This document shows, piece after piece, positions 25,405 through 37,741 of a stretch of DNA of 64,000 bases. The position numbers and the translations under genes are program-made. Position 1 is the stretch's first letter, and every line of letters begins with the position of its first letter. The notes beneath the pieces were generated by a model. The model had not been told where the DNA came from. It did not search any database and was given only the letters and a program-made list of their open reading frames with translations. Origin of the DNA: Harmothoe impar (Eukaryota; Annelida; Polychaeta; Phyllodocida; Polynoidae); contig OX381709.1 in assembly GCA_947462335.1 (NCBI GenBank), positions 39,674,904 to 39,738,903 of the forward strand, given 5' to 3'.

Positions 25405-27291
25405 TTAGTCTGCACCTGCCATGATTATACCCATCAGGGCTACAAACAGCAAAAGGGTAATGGTTCCAGACACCAGGTATTTGTGGTCCAATATGAATGT
25501 TGAGCACTGCTCCCAACCTAAGGCCCCCTCATTCCGGGTATGGCTATAGTTAGCCTCAATATCAGTCCTCTTTAAGATGTTCATGATCATTTTCCACTGA
25601 CTGTTCTCTTCGTATTTGGTGTCGCAGGAGTTGTTAATAGCCATCACTCTCCACCTCTCCATGTCTGTAATAACAAGGTCATACAGCGGGTCTCCCTGTA
25701 TTTCCTCCAGGTAGCTGGTTAGTGTCTTGTCCCTCAGGGCATCTGTAGCATGGGTCAGGAGGAGGATGCAGCGTTTGCTTGAGACGATTTTGTTGTAGTC
25801 CTGCAATGTAAAGTGGTTTGGGATCATGTGCTTCTTCTATTATAATGCCACTACATTAGATACAATAGAGCTTCATCCTTGAAAGTGATACTTTCTATTC
25901 CTGAATGCTGTCTATGATTATTGCTCTCTGCAATGTTATGGCATAAAGGCTTATTAAGAGGTTTCTGTGATTTTTAATTGATAAAATACGCAGCCTCTTT
26001 TATATAAAAAAAAGGTTTGAATGCATTTATCAATTGAACTTTTTATAGAAAGATTATTCAGAGGTATCACCCATACCCTTAGCTGGCGTATTCTGTCCAA
26101 GTCTTCTTTCATGAATCTGGGACTAGCAAGGTTGATAACAAGAATGTACAGGTCGACATGTTCCTGGGGAAAAAACGAAATTCAGTGAGGTTTTATTATC
26201 ATGTGTTTTGTGATGAGGTCTTTGATCACTGAAATAGCAGAGATACAAAAATTGCAGAAACAGACAAAAATTGAAACTTATCAATATTCATTAAAGAATG
26301 TATAAAATCATCATACATGCCAATTGATTTCTACAATCTGTCCTTGACATTATTAATCAATATCACTAAAAGGTGAAAACACACCAGTTTTGGTATGCTC
26401 CATGACCCAGGGGTGTCAATGACTGTATGTACCAGGGCATCACTTATATCTGACAGGGCAGCTTGTTCCCTGATGGTCTGGGATGTAGCACTGGCACTGG
26501 TGAGGAACCTCTGAGCCTGCAGCAAGGTGTTGCCCGTAGCACTCTTCCCCGACCCACTTGCGCCAATAATTGCCACTCTCAGATGCCTTCTACCTCTTTG
26601 TGCTTCAATATCATGTAAATCCCTATACTTTGGGATGTCGACAAGTGTATAATCCTTCAATCTCTTGTCAATGCTTTTCTTGCATTCAGCATTTTTCTTG
26701 GTCAACTGCTTTTCATTGACGCCTGCAGTTTGGAGATCATGCAGTGTTTGTCTTGGGATGTATGGATACCTCTCACACAGCATATCCTATTAAGTAAAAG
26801 GGAATGTATATATTCAAATAATGTCAACATATCGAAACGACGCTGGTGCAAATTAGGGACAGGGGAGGGTGGCGGATAGGGGGGGGGGGGTTGGCCCCTC
26901 TTGAATGGTGTACCAAAGAAAGTGTTGACTCTTTCTTGTGAAAAGAACCCACGCGTTACTTAAGTATAAAGGATAAGAAAATGAATTTGAACCCTGTTGG
27001 GGTGACCACAATATTTCACAGTGCTCAAGCAGAGAAAATACTAACACTACCCTCTTGTTAAGAATTGTGAGATGGTGACCTTTTCTATTCATTATACTAT
27101 ATCTATCAGGGCATCGTTCGTCCTATCGCTTACTAATGTTGCTAATATGACAGCTTACAGTATATAGGGCCTCAAGTGAGGCCTCACTGTAGAATATGCC
27201 TACCTGGTGTAAAATTAAAACTACCTTCGGTGATACATACATGATAGATAATTATACTCACCAGCGGGAGTTTAATGCAAATGTCTGCCAT
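25405..27291 (-). CDS. AIG1/GIMAP-like GTPase unit C, tail-anchored
   Basis: A predicted 304-residue GTPase from four exons: 27291-27262 (MADICIKLPL), 26786-26385, 26163-26077 and 25800-25405, with all introns phase 0. Residues 11-75 form a charged, probably helical N-terminal extension (ERYPYIP...). Walker A/G1 is GASGSGKS at 85-92, followed by ATGNTLL as in GIMAPs. G3 is DTPGSW at 134-139. Exon 3 carries VINLASPRF, equivalent to the 'LGRFT' strand of GIMAPs. The G4-like THATD is at 189-193 and the G5-like AINN at 227-230. A single membrane segment (about 280-301) with only AD after it implies a tail-anchored protein with the GTPase in the cytosol. The family controls lymphocyte survival and organelle-surface events in vertebrates; the role here is inferred. 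It heads the array and is one of the more divergent units. Confidence 0.88.
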
Positions 27292-28728
27292 GTCCTTTTA
27301 CGCGATTAGTATCGCATACTGGCGGCCTGCGTGATTGATTCAAACAACAAGACGACCATTATACACAGCGGGGGGGGGGGGTCACTCTATCATCACTAGT
27401 TACCATGTGCGGAAAGTGATAAAGGGTGATTTTGGACCCATTTTGGGGTAAAAGGGGTACATCCTTTGAACCTTTACTGACCTCTTCCTTCCCGTAATAA
27501 GGATTATGATTTAATCAAAACTGTCTTTTCTGAATTTAAGAGTACAGGTCTAGTAGATGGCATGTTGACAATAGAAAAGGGAGTGCCCCCGCCCTAGGCT
27601 TTACTAGTATAGTCTAGCGATGCAGATTTATGTATATTCAGTCATCGAGTGCTTTAAACTCCCTGTACAAGTATTTGAAACTCAAGCTTTTATCTTTAAA
27701 AAAAAAATCAAACTGTACATACATTAGATGAACTTATAATCATACAGCTATATCTATAACGATCGCGTGGAATGGACTTTGTTCCTGATGTCTGACCATG
27801 CAGTGAACGGCCCCATCTATGTCAAATGTCAAAGCTACACAATATTTTATATTAATAATGGGGTCCATGGCACCCTCTATCTGAGATCTTACTGGCCATG
27901 GATTTATTCTAATCTAATTTCTGGTTATACCAAAGGTGCCATAGCTGTGGAGGAATAGCTAAACCAATAAAATGGTAGAAATATCATGAATATATAACAG
28001 GGACTCACACATCTCTTTTTTTTTTATTCTTTCCAAAGCATTCCCCGAGTAGGACAATGTTAAAACAGATGCCAGTAATTCACAGTAATTGCAGGTAATA
28101 GCTGTGTCACTGTATATTCTATATTGGCCTATTCAATATGCTTGACTATTTCTTATATGACTTATAGGGCCTATCTACAAATGTCTGCGAGAAAGGGGGT
28201 CAAGTGATTTATGAGTGTTTCCTTGGGGGAATTTGTCACTTGAGTGTTTATGTGGCACACATGAATGTCTATTCAACAAGATAAGATAACACACCTTGAC
28301 AATACAAAATTGCATATCGAAACTAGGATATGGATGAATATGGATGCCTTATCATATGCAAAAATATCAAGTTGAAATTGATGTCTATTAACACTAGATG
28401 AAGAAGATTGTGCTTAGTTTCACAGCGAATTCCATTGATCATCATGATCAATTTCACTACATGCCCATTTTAACAAGTTTGATCATTAGTGAAAAGGTAA
28501 TAGACGAGGAAATTCTTCTCATACTCATACTTCTCTCAGGACTGCAAATAAGGACTAATGTTATATGTACTTTATAATGCAGTATACATTTCACTTCATG
28601 TTACAGTGAGAATGTAAATGACTGAAATTTCTGTCTGCCATACAATAAAGTTAAGTCTCAGATTCAAAATGTATATCAGAAACCTATTTGATTATCTCTT
28701 GTTTCATATTAGCCAACGTTGGCCACTT
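27292..28728. other. Intergenic between units C and D
   Basis: AT-rich spacer with a poly-G run near 27370. It must contain the promoter of unit C (minus strand). No coding exon is seen. Confidence 0.5.
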
Positions 28729-30168
28729 CTAAATATGATCTGGTGGTACAGTTTCCACAGACACCATGATTATACCAACTAAGGTTACAAACAGTAAGAA
28801 GCTACCAATTCCTAACACCAAGTATTTGTATTCTGTTAGGAATGCTAAACAATGCTCCCAATCCAAAGATATCCCACTGGCTGTTGGTGTATAGCTTGCC
28901 TCAAAATCAGACCTCTTCAAGATGCTCATGATCATTTTCCACTGGATGTTTTCTTCGTACTTAGTGTCACAGTTGTTGTTGATGGCCATCACTCTCCATC
29001 CCTCCATGTCCTTCATGATGAGGTCATACAGAGGGTCACCTTGTATCTCCTCCAGGTAGCTAGCGAGGTTGTTGTTTCTTAAGGCATCAGTAGCATGGGT
29101 CAGGAGGAGAACACAGCGTTTATTTGACAGGATGTTATTGTAGTCCTGCAATGTAAAACGCTTTCAGATGATGCAACTAGTCATCTCTGAGTTTAATGTT
29201 TAAATTAGATCATGCCTGAAAGGAAAGAATAAAATTCAACATTTTATGATCATGGCAATTCCTATAAAAATAGCATAATTATGATGATGAGGATGATATG
29301 AAATGAGAATATTGTTCAATATCGTGAGGAAAACTGTAATTCACGTAATCATAATGGATCAAAAGTGCTATGCATACCATTAGCTGACCTATCCTGGCCA
29401 GGTTTTGGTGACTAAATCGAGGACTTGCAAGGTTGATAACAAAGGCATACAGGTCAACATGTTCCTGAAAGAAAAAGCACAGTAGTATCTCCATGTGCAC
29501 TAAATCATGAATAGTATTCTACTTTAATAGGATTATTTAATTTTACAATAGTAGCCCTATGGCGTGATGGTGAATTTCTCAGTACCCATTGAATTTTAAA
29601 ATGTTTATTGATGCAAACTAGCGTGTCTGCGTCATGGAATTGTAATATTTCAGTAATATTTCAGTAATATTTCAAAATAGCTCAAGCTAATAACAACCTA
29701 TAGCTCACCCACTCGACCATTAGTGCAATAGAGAAAGGTGGATGAAGGGTGACCAAACATTACTTTTCGATATATAAGTTCAAGACTGTCCCCTCTTATC
29801 ATGGGCTGCGTTTAATTGAGCCTAAATGTACCACCCCCTTATTCATTACCAGTTCCTTATTATATGCACTGTCGATGTTCCCATTGCATACATAATACGT
29901 CTACTTCAACGGTGCTGGAAAGTATACCCAGCTAACAAAAAAACGTTATTTTACGTCAAAATATTGTTTTAAACTTTACATAACGTTATGTCATACTAAA
30001 GAGCCTTAGAAAAACGTTGACATACAACGTTATATAACGTTATAAAATGGTGTATAACGTTATTTGTTTACTGGGTATCGTGTCATAGATTTGAATGAAG
30101 TTCCCTTTGACTTAGTAAATTAAAGATTAGAGACTCACCTGTGGTAGTTTATATTGACCGCCTGCCAT
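28729..30168 (-). CDS. AIG1/GIMAP-like unit D lacking the P-loop exon
   Basis: Exons are 30168-30139 (MAGGQYKLPQ), 29464-29378 and 29145-28729. All are phase 0, so they join in frame to a 177-residue protein. The leader and exons 3 and 4 align closely with unit C: EHVDLY and INLASPRF in exon 3, then LLTHATD and AINNN in exon 4. A membrane segment of about 20 residues (KYLVLGIGSFLLFVTLVGII) is followed by a short tail ending PPDHI. The 674-bp intron between leader and exon 3 contains no Walker A or G3 coding sequence on either strand, only AT-rich DNA and a MITE (29925-30077). As read, D cannot bind nucleotide in the usual way. It may be a P-loop-less regulator or decoy, a degenerating gene, or an alternative 3' end reached from another unit. 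Confidence 0.72.
29925..30077. mobile_element. ACGTTAT-rich MITE, copy 2
   Basis: It begins TACCCAGCTAACAAAAAAAC and ends TTTGTTTACTGGGTA, giving imperfect terminal inverted repeats. It sits in intron 1 of unit D, where the P-loop exon would be expected. Confidence 0.75.
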
Positions 30169-30405
30169 GTTTGGGATCTGCTTCACATGCTACGCGTCTC
30201 TTTTGTTAGCTGTTACGCACCATTAGTAGAAGCTGTCCAACTATTGTGTGTATAGGCCTGATGGCCAGGCTTATCTGTCTACAGTATGTGCTAGCTCCAA
30301 ACGTAGCGGGAGATGTGTTCACGATTTGGATCGATATGGGTCATTATTCAGCCCGTAGGAAGGGAATAACTGTACACCTATACGTGTATGCTTTTAAGAG
30401 TCACC

Positions 30406-30513
30406 CCCAGTGGGCACAGAACATTGAATCAACATTGATAAATGGTTGTCAACATTGATTCAATGTTGATTCAACGTTGATTCAGCATTGAACAGAATTT
30501 TGTGCCCACTGGG
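30406..30513. mobile_element. 108-bp palindromic MITE, family 1, copy 2
   Basis: It is the same length as the copy at 19367-19474 and has the same ends (CCCAGTGGGCACAGA ... TGTGCCCACTGGG), with the inner TTGATTCAACATTG-type palindrome. Confidence 0.85.
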
Positions 30514-30753
30514 CCTTTGTTATGGGCAAACTCGCTCAGGTCTAGCCACCTCTGTTAACACTGACATGGGTCATTTTTTAGAACTCATCATACTTGAGAA
30601 GTTTGGTTGTGATATTATAGGTCAATTTTTTCAAAAAAATGGGGTTCATCATACGCGACCATAGTTAAGGGTGTCCTATTTTCAAATGTCAATATCAAAA
30701 TCTAGCACTATGGAGTATTGATTTTATTGCTTCAATCTTTTTACGTGAGCCTC

Positions 30754-30932
30754 CTAGGTGCTGTTTCTCCACAATTTTACGGAGTTCCGCAAATTTGCTT
30801 CCATAAATTTGTGGAGCTCTGCAAATATACGGATGTCCGTATTTGTATTCTTAAGTACCAAAAGACAATTTCCTATATATTTGCTTTTGCTATTTATTTT
30901 CCCCACAAATTTGTGGAGAAACAGCGCCCTGG
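30754..30932. mobile_element. Palindromic MITE, family 2, copy 1
   Basis: It runs from AGGTGCTGTTTCTCCACAA to TTGTGGAGAAACAGCGCCCT with an inner AAGTACCAAAAGAC core. A longer copy is at 50202-50440. Confidence 0.8.
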
Positions 30933-31185
30933 TGAGTTGGGTTGGAATTTAGGGGAGGGAAACGTTAGTTGAACATTTAACCAATTGGTTAAATCAACAA
31001 CCAACGCTGATTTGAGTCCACATTGTGAATGTTGACTTGTAGCTATCTTGAAAAATGTTTACCTACTAACTGTATTATAACGTTGAACCAATGTTCTTTT
31101 AAATTGCAGTTTTCCTCAAAACCTTATGTCAACGTTGAATCAATGTATTTTAACAAACGTTGACCAGATAACCATTAGTCAACAC

Positions 31186-31320
31186 TGTAGTATCACTTGC
31201 TGCTGAAGTTACAGATGCTGGGGTCACAGGTGCTGTGGTAACAACTGGCTTCATGGTTGTCATTATTATCGCTGGTCCTAGTAGGAAGATCACCAACACT
31301 TGAGGACAATGCTGCAGCTC
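31186..31320 (-). pseudogene. Relic of a GTPase-unit C-terminal exon (membrane segment and tail)
   Basis: On the minus strand this reads LVIFLLGPAIIM then a Thr/Pro/Val-rich stretch (KPVVTTAPVTPASV). It closely matches the relic at 35110-35403. The GTPase part is absent and no splice sites remain. It lies downstream of unit E. Confidence 0.6.
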
Positions 31321-32008
31321 GATTTAGCATGCTAAGAGCTTGTACAATTAGATGAGAATGTATAATACGAACTACACTAGAGGGAATGGGAGTATTTTGA
31401 ATATGCAGATAAGGAATATGGTCTTAGTAAAACATCCTCTTTCATTTAAATAATTATGTTCTTTCCGATAACTGGATATTCAGGTTTTCTTGTGAGGTAC
31501 GGGGCAACAATAAAGCAACATAAATCGAGTCAACGCATATTTATTGGCAAAAAAGAAACATTATTTGAAATTGTGCAAACCTTGATTTCTCCATCAATGC
31601 ATTAATAAGCATTTAATTGGCATTATGATAGCCGTTATCACTCCCCTTAAAAAGCAGGGACCATCATAATTTTCAAACTTTTTCACGAATACGTACAAGG
31701 ATAAAACCTGATATTAGAACGTTTCAAGATTAAGCGCATTCTAGTCACGTTGCTGTTTGATAATCAATATAGGGCATTTGTAAACACACATAATTAAATT
31801 TAATGTAATTACACACCTTTCACAAATCTAAGACATGCTACACGTGGTCTGTTCGGAATTGGGTACTTCTACATGAGTACATGAATAATAAGTTTATTCC
31901 TCCAAACTTTCTGGATTTTGGTTCTCCACTAAGCATGGGTCTTCTTGGAATGAGTCTTACTCTTAGTACAAGCGGCATCTCCTGTAGAATGACTTTCGGC
32001 TGTTCGAG

Positions 32009-32492
32009 TTCCTGCTGCAGCTGCTGCGCTATCATCGGTTCCTGCTGCAGCAGCTGCGCTATCACCGGTTCCTGCTGCAGCAGCTGCACTATCACCGGTT
32101 CCTGCTGCAGCAGCTGCGCTATCACCGGTTCCTGCTGCAGCTGCTGCGCTATCATCGGTTCCTGCTGCAGCAGCTGCGCTATCACCGGTTCCTGCTGCAG
32201 CAGCTGCGCTATCACCGGTTCCTGCTGCAGCAGCTGTGCTATCACCAGTTCCTGCTGCAGCAGCTGCGCTATCACCGGTTCCTGCTGCAGCAGCTTTGCT
32301 ATCACCAGTTCCTGCTGCAGCAGCTGCGCTATCACCGGTTCCTGCTGCAGCAGCTGTGCTATCACCAGTTCCTGCTGCAGCAGCTGCGCTATCACCGGTT
32401 CCTGCTGCAGCAGCTGCGCTATCACCGGTTCCTGCAGCAGCAGCTGCGTAATCACCAGTTCCTGCTGCAGCAGCTCTGTGCTATCACTGGTT
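32009..32492. repeat. 30-bp minisatellite at the 3' end of unit E
   Basis: About 15-16 copies of a GC-rich 30-bp unit (core CTGCTGCAGCAGCTGCGCTA then TCACCGGTTC) lie at and beyond the stop codon of unit E. Because 30 is a multiple of three, each frame repeats. On the minus strand one frame gives (QLLQQEPVIA)n, one gives AAAAGTGDS-type repeats, and the third, which unit E enters, has a stop in every unit. Confidence 0.95.
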
Positions 32493-33881
32493 CCTGCTGC
32501 CAGTTTCTGTGGAGAATTCACCTGGTACTATGGTTTCAGTGGTTACATTAGGTGCCATCGTTGTAGACTGCATGGGAGGGTGGATAAGGCCAACATACCA
32601 TATGTACATCCATACGCCTAGCAGGATGATGCTGCATATGATAAGAATGCAATAGGCGGCATTTATTCCTACAGAATTGCAGAGACTTTCCTTCTTGAAG
32701 TTGGCATTTGCGAATGTCATCTGCAAAACATGTACAATCATCTCATGCTGCTTGTCCGCCTCATACTTGGTGTCACAGTTGTTGTTGATGGCCATCACTC
32801 TCCATCCCTCCATGTCCTTCATGATGAGGTCATACAGAGGGTCACCTTGTATCTCCTGTACATACTCATACAGGCTCTTACCCTGCAGGGCATCACTGGC
32901 ATGGGTCAGCAGCACAATGCAGCGCTTTGACTTGATGATGTTGTTGTAATCCTACCTCAAGAAAATGTGAAAAACACAATATTTGTCTGATATTTTAAGA
33001 GCCAAAAAGCATCTTTGGTGAGTGGATGAGACACCTTTTGTATGGTATCACTGAGAAATAGCTAATGATTATTAGTGAATATTATAGTTCTAGATATATC
33101 TTCTAGATTACCATGATGGAAACAAAGAGTGTTTTGTATCTCAGATTTGTAAGGAGAAAGAGATTATCCCATTAACTAGTCTGGAAACCAAGATTTACAT
33201 TCAAGAAAGATTACCTTCAGTTGACGTATTTTGTGACAATCCTTTTTCCCAAATCGAGGAGTTGCAAGATTGATGGTCAAGACATACAAGTCAATATGGT
33301 GTTCCTAAAGTGTGAGAAATATCACTTTATATCTTAGAAACAGGAATCACCAGTAGATGAAATGTAACGTTATTGCCCAATACTATACTATTGACTTATG
33401 ACTGAATTAATGACTAAGCGTTATTGTGATATGACTGGGAGATGAGCCTTCATTTGACTTGTTTTTGTGACTAACAAACCCACCGATGTGTTACCTTTGC
33501 ATTTGGTAGACTCCATGAACCAGGAGTGTCAACAACAGTTAACAATTGATCCAACCGTGATTGAACTGCCTTAAACTCTGTTGTTTTAGGAATGCCGTTT
33601 GTACTTTCACCAAAGATCCTCTCTTCTAGCAAAGTATTTCCAGTACTGCTTTTTCCTGAGCCACTTGTTCCAATGACAGCCACGTTCAGATTGCACATAC
33701 CCTTACATTGATAGCTCAGACTGTATGTATCTAGCCTCCTATCTAGGTCCTTAGCATTTTGATCAGCTCCTTCTAGCTGTTCTACAGTGGACTCAACAGT
33801 CTGTAAGTCATGTAATCGTTCTGGTGACAGATGAAGATATTCAATCTTTTCCATGTCCTGTAGATTGATGTGGGAAGGCAT
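32484..33881 (-). CDS. AIG1/GIMAP-like GTPase unit E, with tail and fused leader
   Basis: Three exons give 314 residues: 33881-33495, 33304-33215 and 32951-32484. The first exon starts MPSHINLQ and runs straight into DMEKIEY; other units have an intron at that point. Either the intron was lost, or the start is an unspliced reading and CTACAG before GACATGG is a real acceptor. Walker A is GTSGSGKS at 71-78, followed by STGNTLL. G3 is DTPGSW. Exon 3 reads INLATPRF. The last exon carries LLTHASD and AINNN, then a membrane segment (AAYCILIICSIILLGVWMYI) and a tail of about 37 residues with several Thr/Ser, including NVT. The stop at 32484 falls in the first unit of the 30-bp minisatellite, so a one-base shift would add a long repeat tail. 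Confidence 0.85.
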
Positions 33882-35109
33882 TTTTTATGTCGTAAAACTA
33901 ATTCAATGTCGTAAAAACGAGTTATTACCATGGGTTAACTGAAATGTATATGTAATGTTTCAACATTTACAGTGAGTAGTGTGTCCTTTCCAATGCTCAT
34001 TGTCTGAAATACCACGAAATACAGTCTGAGATAATCGTGACCTATAAGTGTCTGTGCAAATTTGAGATGCCCCTAGGATGGAATCATCCTTATTGTTAGC
34101 TATGACAAATACAACAGTGTTCATTAGTTATTTTATATTTGTTCTCTGCCAAATAGTATGATAATAATAAGAATATGGGACAAGATGAATTCCTTATCAT
34201 TCCACCAAGTATAAGTGTAATACAAAAAAAACAAGGGAGAACTCTGTCCCCATCATGAGAGAAATGAGTGAGGGATAGTTTGCCTGATTGAAGGAGATTG
34301 AGGGGTAAATGGAGGGACGGGTAAGAGGACCGTAACAAGGCAAATCCCAGTGAAGCTAAAGCACCTTTATTCTCCATAAATAAAAGCTTAGAATTGACGG
34401 CATAAACAGCTGACAAGGCAGTATCATACTTCACACTCAGTGATTTAATAGGCACAGGTCAGTCAACTTAGAGAATTCTGGTCACCTTTTTATTAGCATT
34501 ATGCTTAAATAGCTAGATGTCAGTTCACAATGACATTATATTTCTGACCATTGTTATCATATGGCTGGGATCGTATAAAAAGAGCTAAATCATGTTCATG
34601 AAAATTATTTGTTGTTTGATGTCATTGCAATTATTCCTGAGTACAAGCTAGGCTATACGCCAATGAGTCGACCAGCCTTCAATATAGGAGTCATTGGGGG
34701 AGTCTCCACCATCAAAGTTCTAAGGCAACAAGGTTGGGTTTCCCTTTCTTCCATCTCGATGTATACTTGTCAATATAGGCCTTATCTCTCACCGTCAATA
34801 GGCTATCATGAATCCTTTTCAGAGGTCACTTGAACATAATTATAATAGTGTTGCATGTTCGTTCCCTAAAGTCTGTGCAAATATAGTAAATACCCTTGAT
34901 ATTTCTAAATGATAAAAAGTAACTAAGGGTACCGGACAAGCCAAGTACATGTGTATATGCAATGCCTCACAACCTGCATTATACTCCAACTAACATATAA
35001 ACATTATATTCTGTCAATCATTGATTTTCTTCATTCAATGAATAGTATGGTGTGTTGTAGCACTATCCTCCAGACTTCTTTTCTAGTTGGTAGAGGTACC
35101 TGACTCATG
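33882..35109. other. Spacer upstream of unit E
   Basis: No separate leader exon for unit E was found here. AT-rich DNA; small open frames on both strands match nothing I recognise. Confidence 0.45.
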
Positions 35110-35403
35110 TCATTTCGAAAAGGTTGGAGCTAGCGTTGGTGCAGGCCCGAGACTAGGAGTGTCAGCCCTAGAATCACTTGCTGCTGTAGTTACAGATGCT
35201 GGGGTCACAGTCACAGGTGCTATGGTCACAACTGGCTTCATGCTTGTCATCATTATTATCGCTGGTCCATGGGTGAACCAGACTAGCAGGAAGATCACCA
35301 CCACACTTGCCGACGATGCTGAACGAATGCAAAACCAAACAATTGTTTTATTAATAGATTTCTTGAAGTCTGCTTCTTGCTATGTCCTCTTCAGGATGTT
35401 GAC
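35110..35403 (-). pseudogene. Relic of a GTPase-unit last exon, with in-frame stop
   Basis: On the minus strand it reads VNILKRT, then TAG (35382-35380) where paralogues have TYQ or TYE, then QEADFKKSINKTIVWFC, a membrane segment (VVVIFLLVW) and a Thr/Pro/Ala-rich tail (PVVTIAPVTVTPASVTTAA). The upstream G4/G5 part is missing. It lies about 55 bp past the end of unit F. Confidence 0.75.
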
Positions 35404-35457
35404 ATTACATTACTCCACGTACACTACACCATTCCAGTGGCTTATCCTTTAGACCTT

Positions 35458-37741
35458 TTATTTAGTTGACGGTGTCTGAGCTGTTGCAGTTGTTTCCGCT
35501 TGAGTTTGGGTTCTCACAGTCACAGTTGTACTGCCATCTGTGGTTTTTTCAGTCATTGCTGTAGTTGGAACAGTTATGGGTTTGGTAACATGAGCTGTGG
35601 TTCCAGTGGTCATATCGGGCCCCATAGTTGTGGACATAGTGGGTGGTGGGACACTATGCGGGTACCAGGCTGAAAAAAATATCACCAGGAAAACTATTAC
35701 AAAGGATAATACTGCAATGCCGCAAAACAGATAACGGTTGTTGCTGGTGTCAGGATTAAGGTCAGCTTTTTCATATGTCCTCTGTAGGATGTTGACGATC
35801 TTCTCATGCTGCTTGTCTGCCTCATACTTAGTGTCACAGTTGTTGTTGATGGCCATCACTCTCCATCCCTCCATGTCCTTCATGATGAGGTCATACAGAG
35901 GGTCACCTTGTATCTCCTGTACATACTCATACAGGCTCTTACCCTGCAGGGCATCACTGGCATGGGTCAGCAGGACGATGCAGCGCTTGGAGGCTATTAT
36001 GTTGTTGTAGTCCTGGTAAAATGTACAAATAGGGTTATGAATAAGTGAAAGCCAGTCCAATTTTCTGATAACAAGAAAATGTAGGTTTAGTTCTAATATA
36101 ACTGAAAATGAAGGCACAGTAACCTGTAGAAACTATATTCAAATCTATTTCAGAATAAAACTATTATCTGTGGAAAGAATTGGAAAGTTGTCAATGGGCA
36201 TTAAATACCTTCATTGCCCGTAAGTTTTTTAGATCATCTTGTGTGAACCGAGGACTCGCCATATTGATGACCAAGACATGTATCTTGATGTGATCTTTCT
36301 CATTGGTGATCTGGAATTTTTGATATACACAATTCTCAAAATGTTTGATATACAACATTCTTAACATTTTAAAAATTGCGTCTCACAAATTTTTATTATG
36401 AACAGATAGTGAGAAACTTTGTATGATTACTCATCTTTGGCATTTAAACAAGGTCCCATTTGATTATTAAAATAATGTTGATGAAAGTGCTAAACCCAAA
36501 TTCATTTTCAAGAAATGATATCATATAATTCAGTCTTGGTTCAATTGATCTCACTATACAACTCATTTTTCATTAAATTCTTTATATAGATTCAAAGATA
36601 TCAGCATTCAGCATAAGTTACCTTTGGAAGTTGCCATGAACCTGAGGTGTCTACCACGGTCAGCAGTTTAGATGTAAATGGTCCAGCGTCTGCAGCCTGA
36701 CTTATGGCACTTGTACTTTCATGGAATCTCTTTTCTTGTAGTAAGGTGTTTCCAGTGGCACTCTTCCCTGATCCGCTTGTACCAACGACAGCTACCTTCA
36801 TGTGTGGGCCTCCTGGCTTTCCTTCTACAACTTCATTACTTAGAATGTATTTCTTTAGCCTGTCATCAATCTCCTTTTTAGCAGTTTTGTCTGCTCTTGC
36901 TAATTGGTCTGGGGTAGCATGTATACTTTGGAATTCCCTTACCCTTTCTTTGGAGAGGTGCGGATATGTATCGTGCTGCATTTTCTGTAAATGGTCAAGT
37001 AGTTTAAAAGAAAGTCAATTAGAGTAATGCATGGTACCAAAATATTATATCAAACCATCTTTCAAATCAAAAACCTAGGGGGGGGGGTAAAAAAGAATAT
37101 TTCAAAAGATTTTGACTGTTTCCTAATTACAAAAAAAAAGTATTATTGGCCAAAACCCACTTTAAGCCCAAACTGGTCAGTCCACGTGAGGCCACAGCAA
37201 AAACCGATGACCAAATCCACTGGGCTCAAACTGGCAGCCCATTCAGAATCACATCGGGGAGCCCCCTCTGGCCCCACATGCAGGGGAGGGGCAAATTGTG
37301 TTTGCTACTAGTGATTCGTCAGTTATAAGGGCAACCACGCATGCTTGGAACTTCCATACAATGTAGGTTCCCTGTATTCATAATCATGTTTCATTGGCAT
37401 TCAAGCATGGTATTGACTGCCCAGGATTGACTGGTCATATTCATTCAGTTAAGATGAAACATAGTAACCAGCAATGATCAAAATGTCCTTATTTAACCCA
37501 ATATTGCTATATATCAAGATAATTATAACCAAGACCCCCCTCCCCACCCCCTTGAGTGTGATGTACTAAATGGATCGCCCCTTTGGGGTCCCTCTTACAT
37601 ACCCACATATATATCTGCATGACAGTGTCTATTATATGCGAGCTATTTCATCAGACACAATATCCTATCATCTTACTCATTGTATCAGAAATGAGACAAG
37701 GAAGAATTTACCTGGATTAGTTTGTCTGTGGAAGGATCCAT
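35458..37741 (-). CDS. AIG1/GIMAP-like GTPase unit F with long mucin-like tail
   Basis: Four exons give 349 residues: 37741-37712 (MDPSTDKLIQ), 36984-36622, 36310-36209 and 36012-35458, with all introns phase 0. The N-terminal extension has the shared pattern YPHLSxERVxxF...ADxxAKxEIDxRL. Walker A is GTSGSGKS at 78-85. G3 is DTSGSW, with Ser replacing the usual Pro. Exon 3 is the 34-codon type (ITNEKDHIKIH... INMASPRF). Exon 4 has LLTHASD and AINNN, a membrane segment (LFCGIAVLSFVIVFLVIFF), and then about 67 residues very rich in Thr, Ser, Pro and Val. If the GTPase faces the cytosol, this tail lies outside the cell or in a lumen and is a likely O-glycosylation target. The tail and 3' flank closely match unit I. 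Confidence 0.9.

Larger units (their letters stand above)
30169..31185. other. Spacer upstream of unit D, filled with MITEs
   Basis: Two recognised elements (30406-30513 and 30754-30932) plus further ACGTTGAA-type palindromic DNA at about 30970-31170. No coding exon is seen. Confidence 0.5.

Noticed and set aside
31881..32621. Plus-strand 246-codon Cys/Ser-rich repeat frame (CCSSCAIT repeats)
   Set aside because: It is generated by the 30-bp minisatellite read antisense; the flanks are not coding-like, and it overlaps the last exon of unit E.
32677..32949. Open frames on the plus strand across last exons of the array (also near 35738, 40144, 45281, 47881)
   Set aside because: They recur in every paralogue only because they are antisense shadows of the conserved last exon; they have no splice signals or starts of their own.
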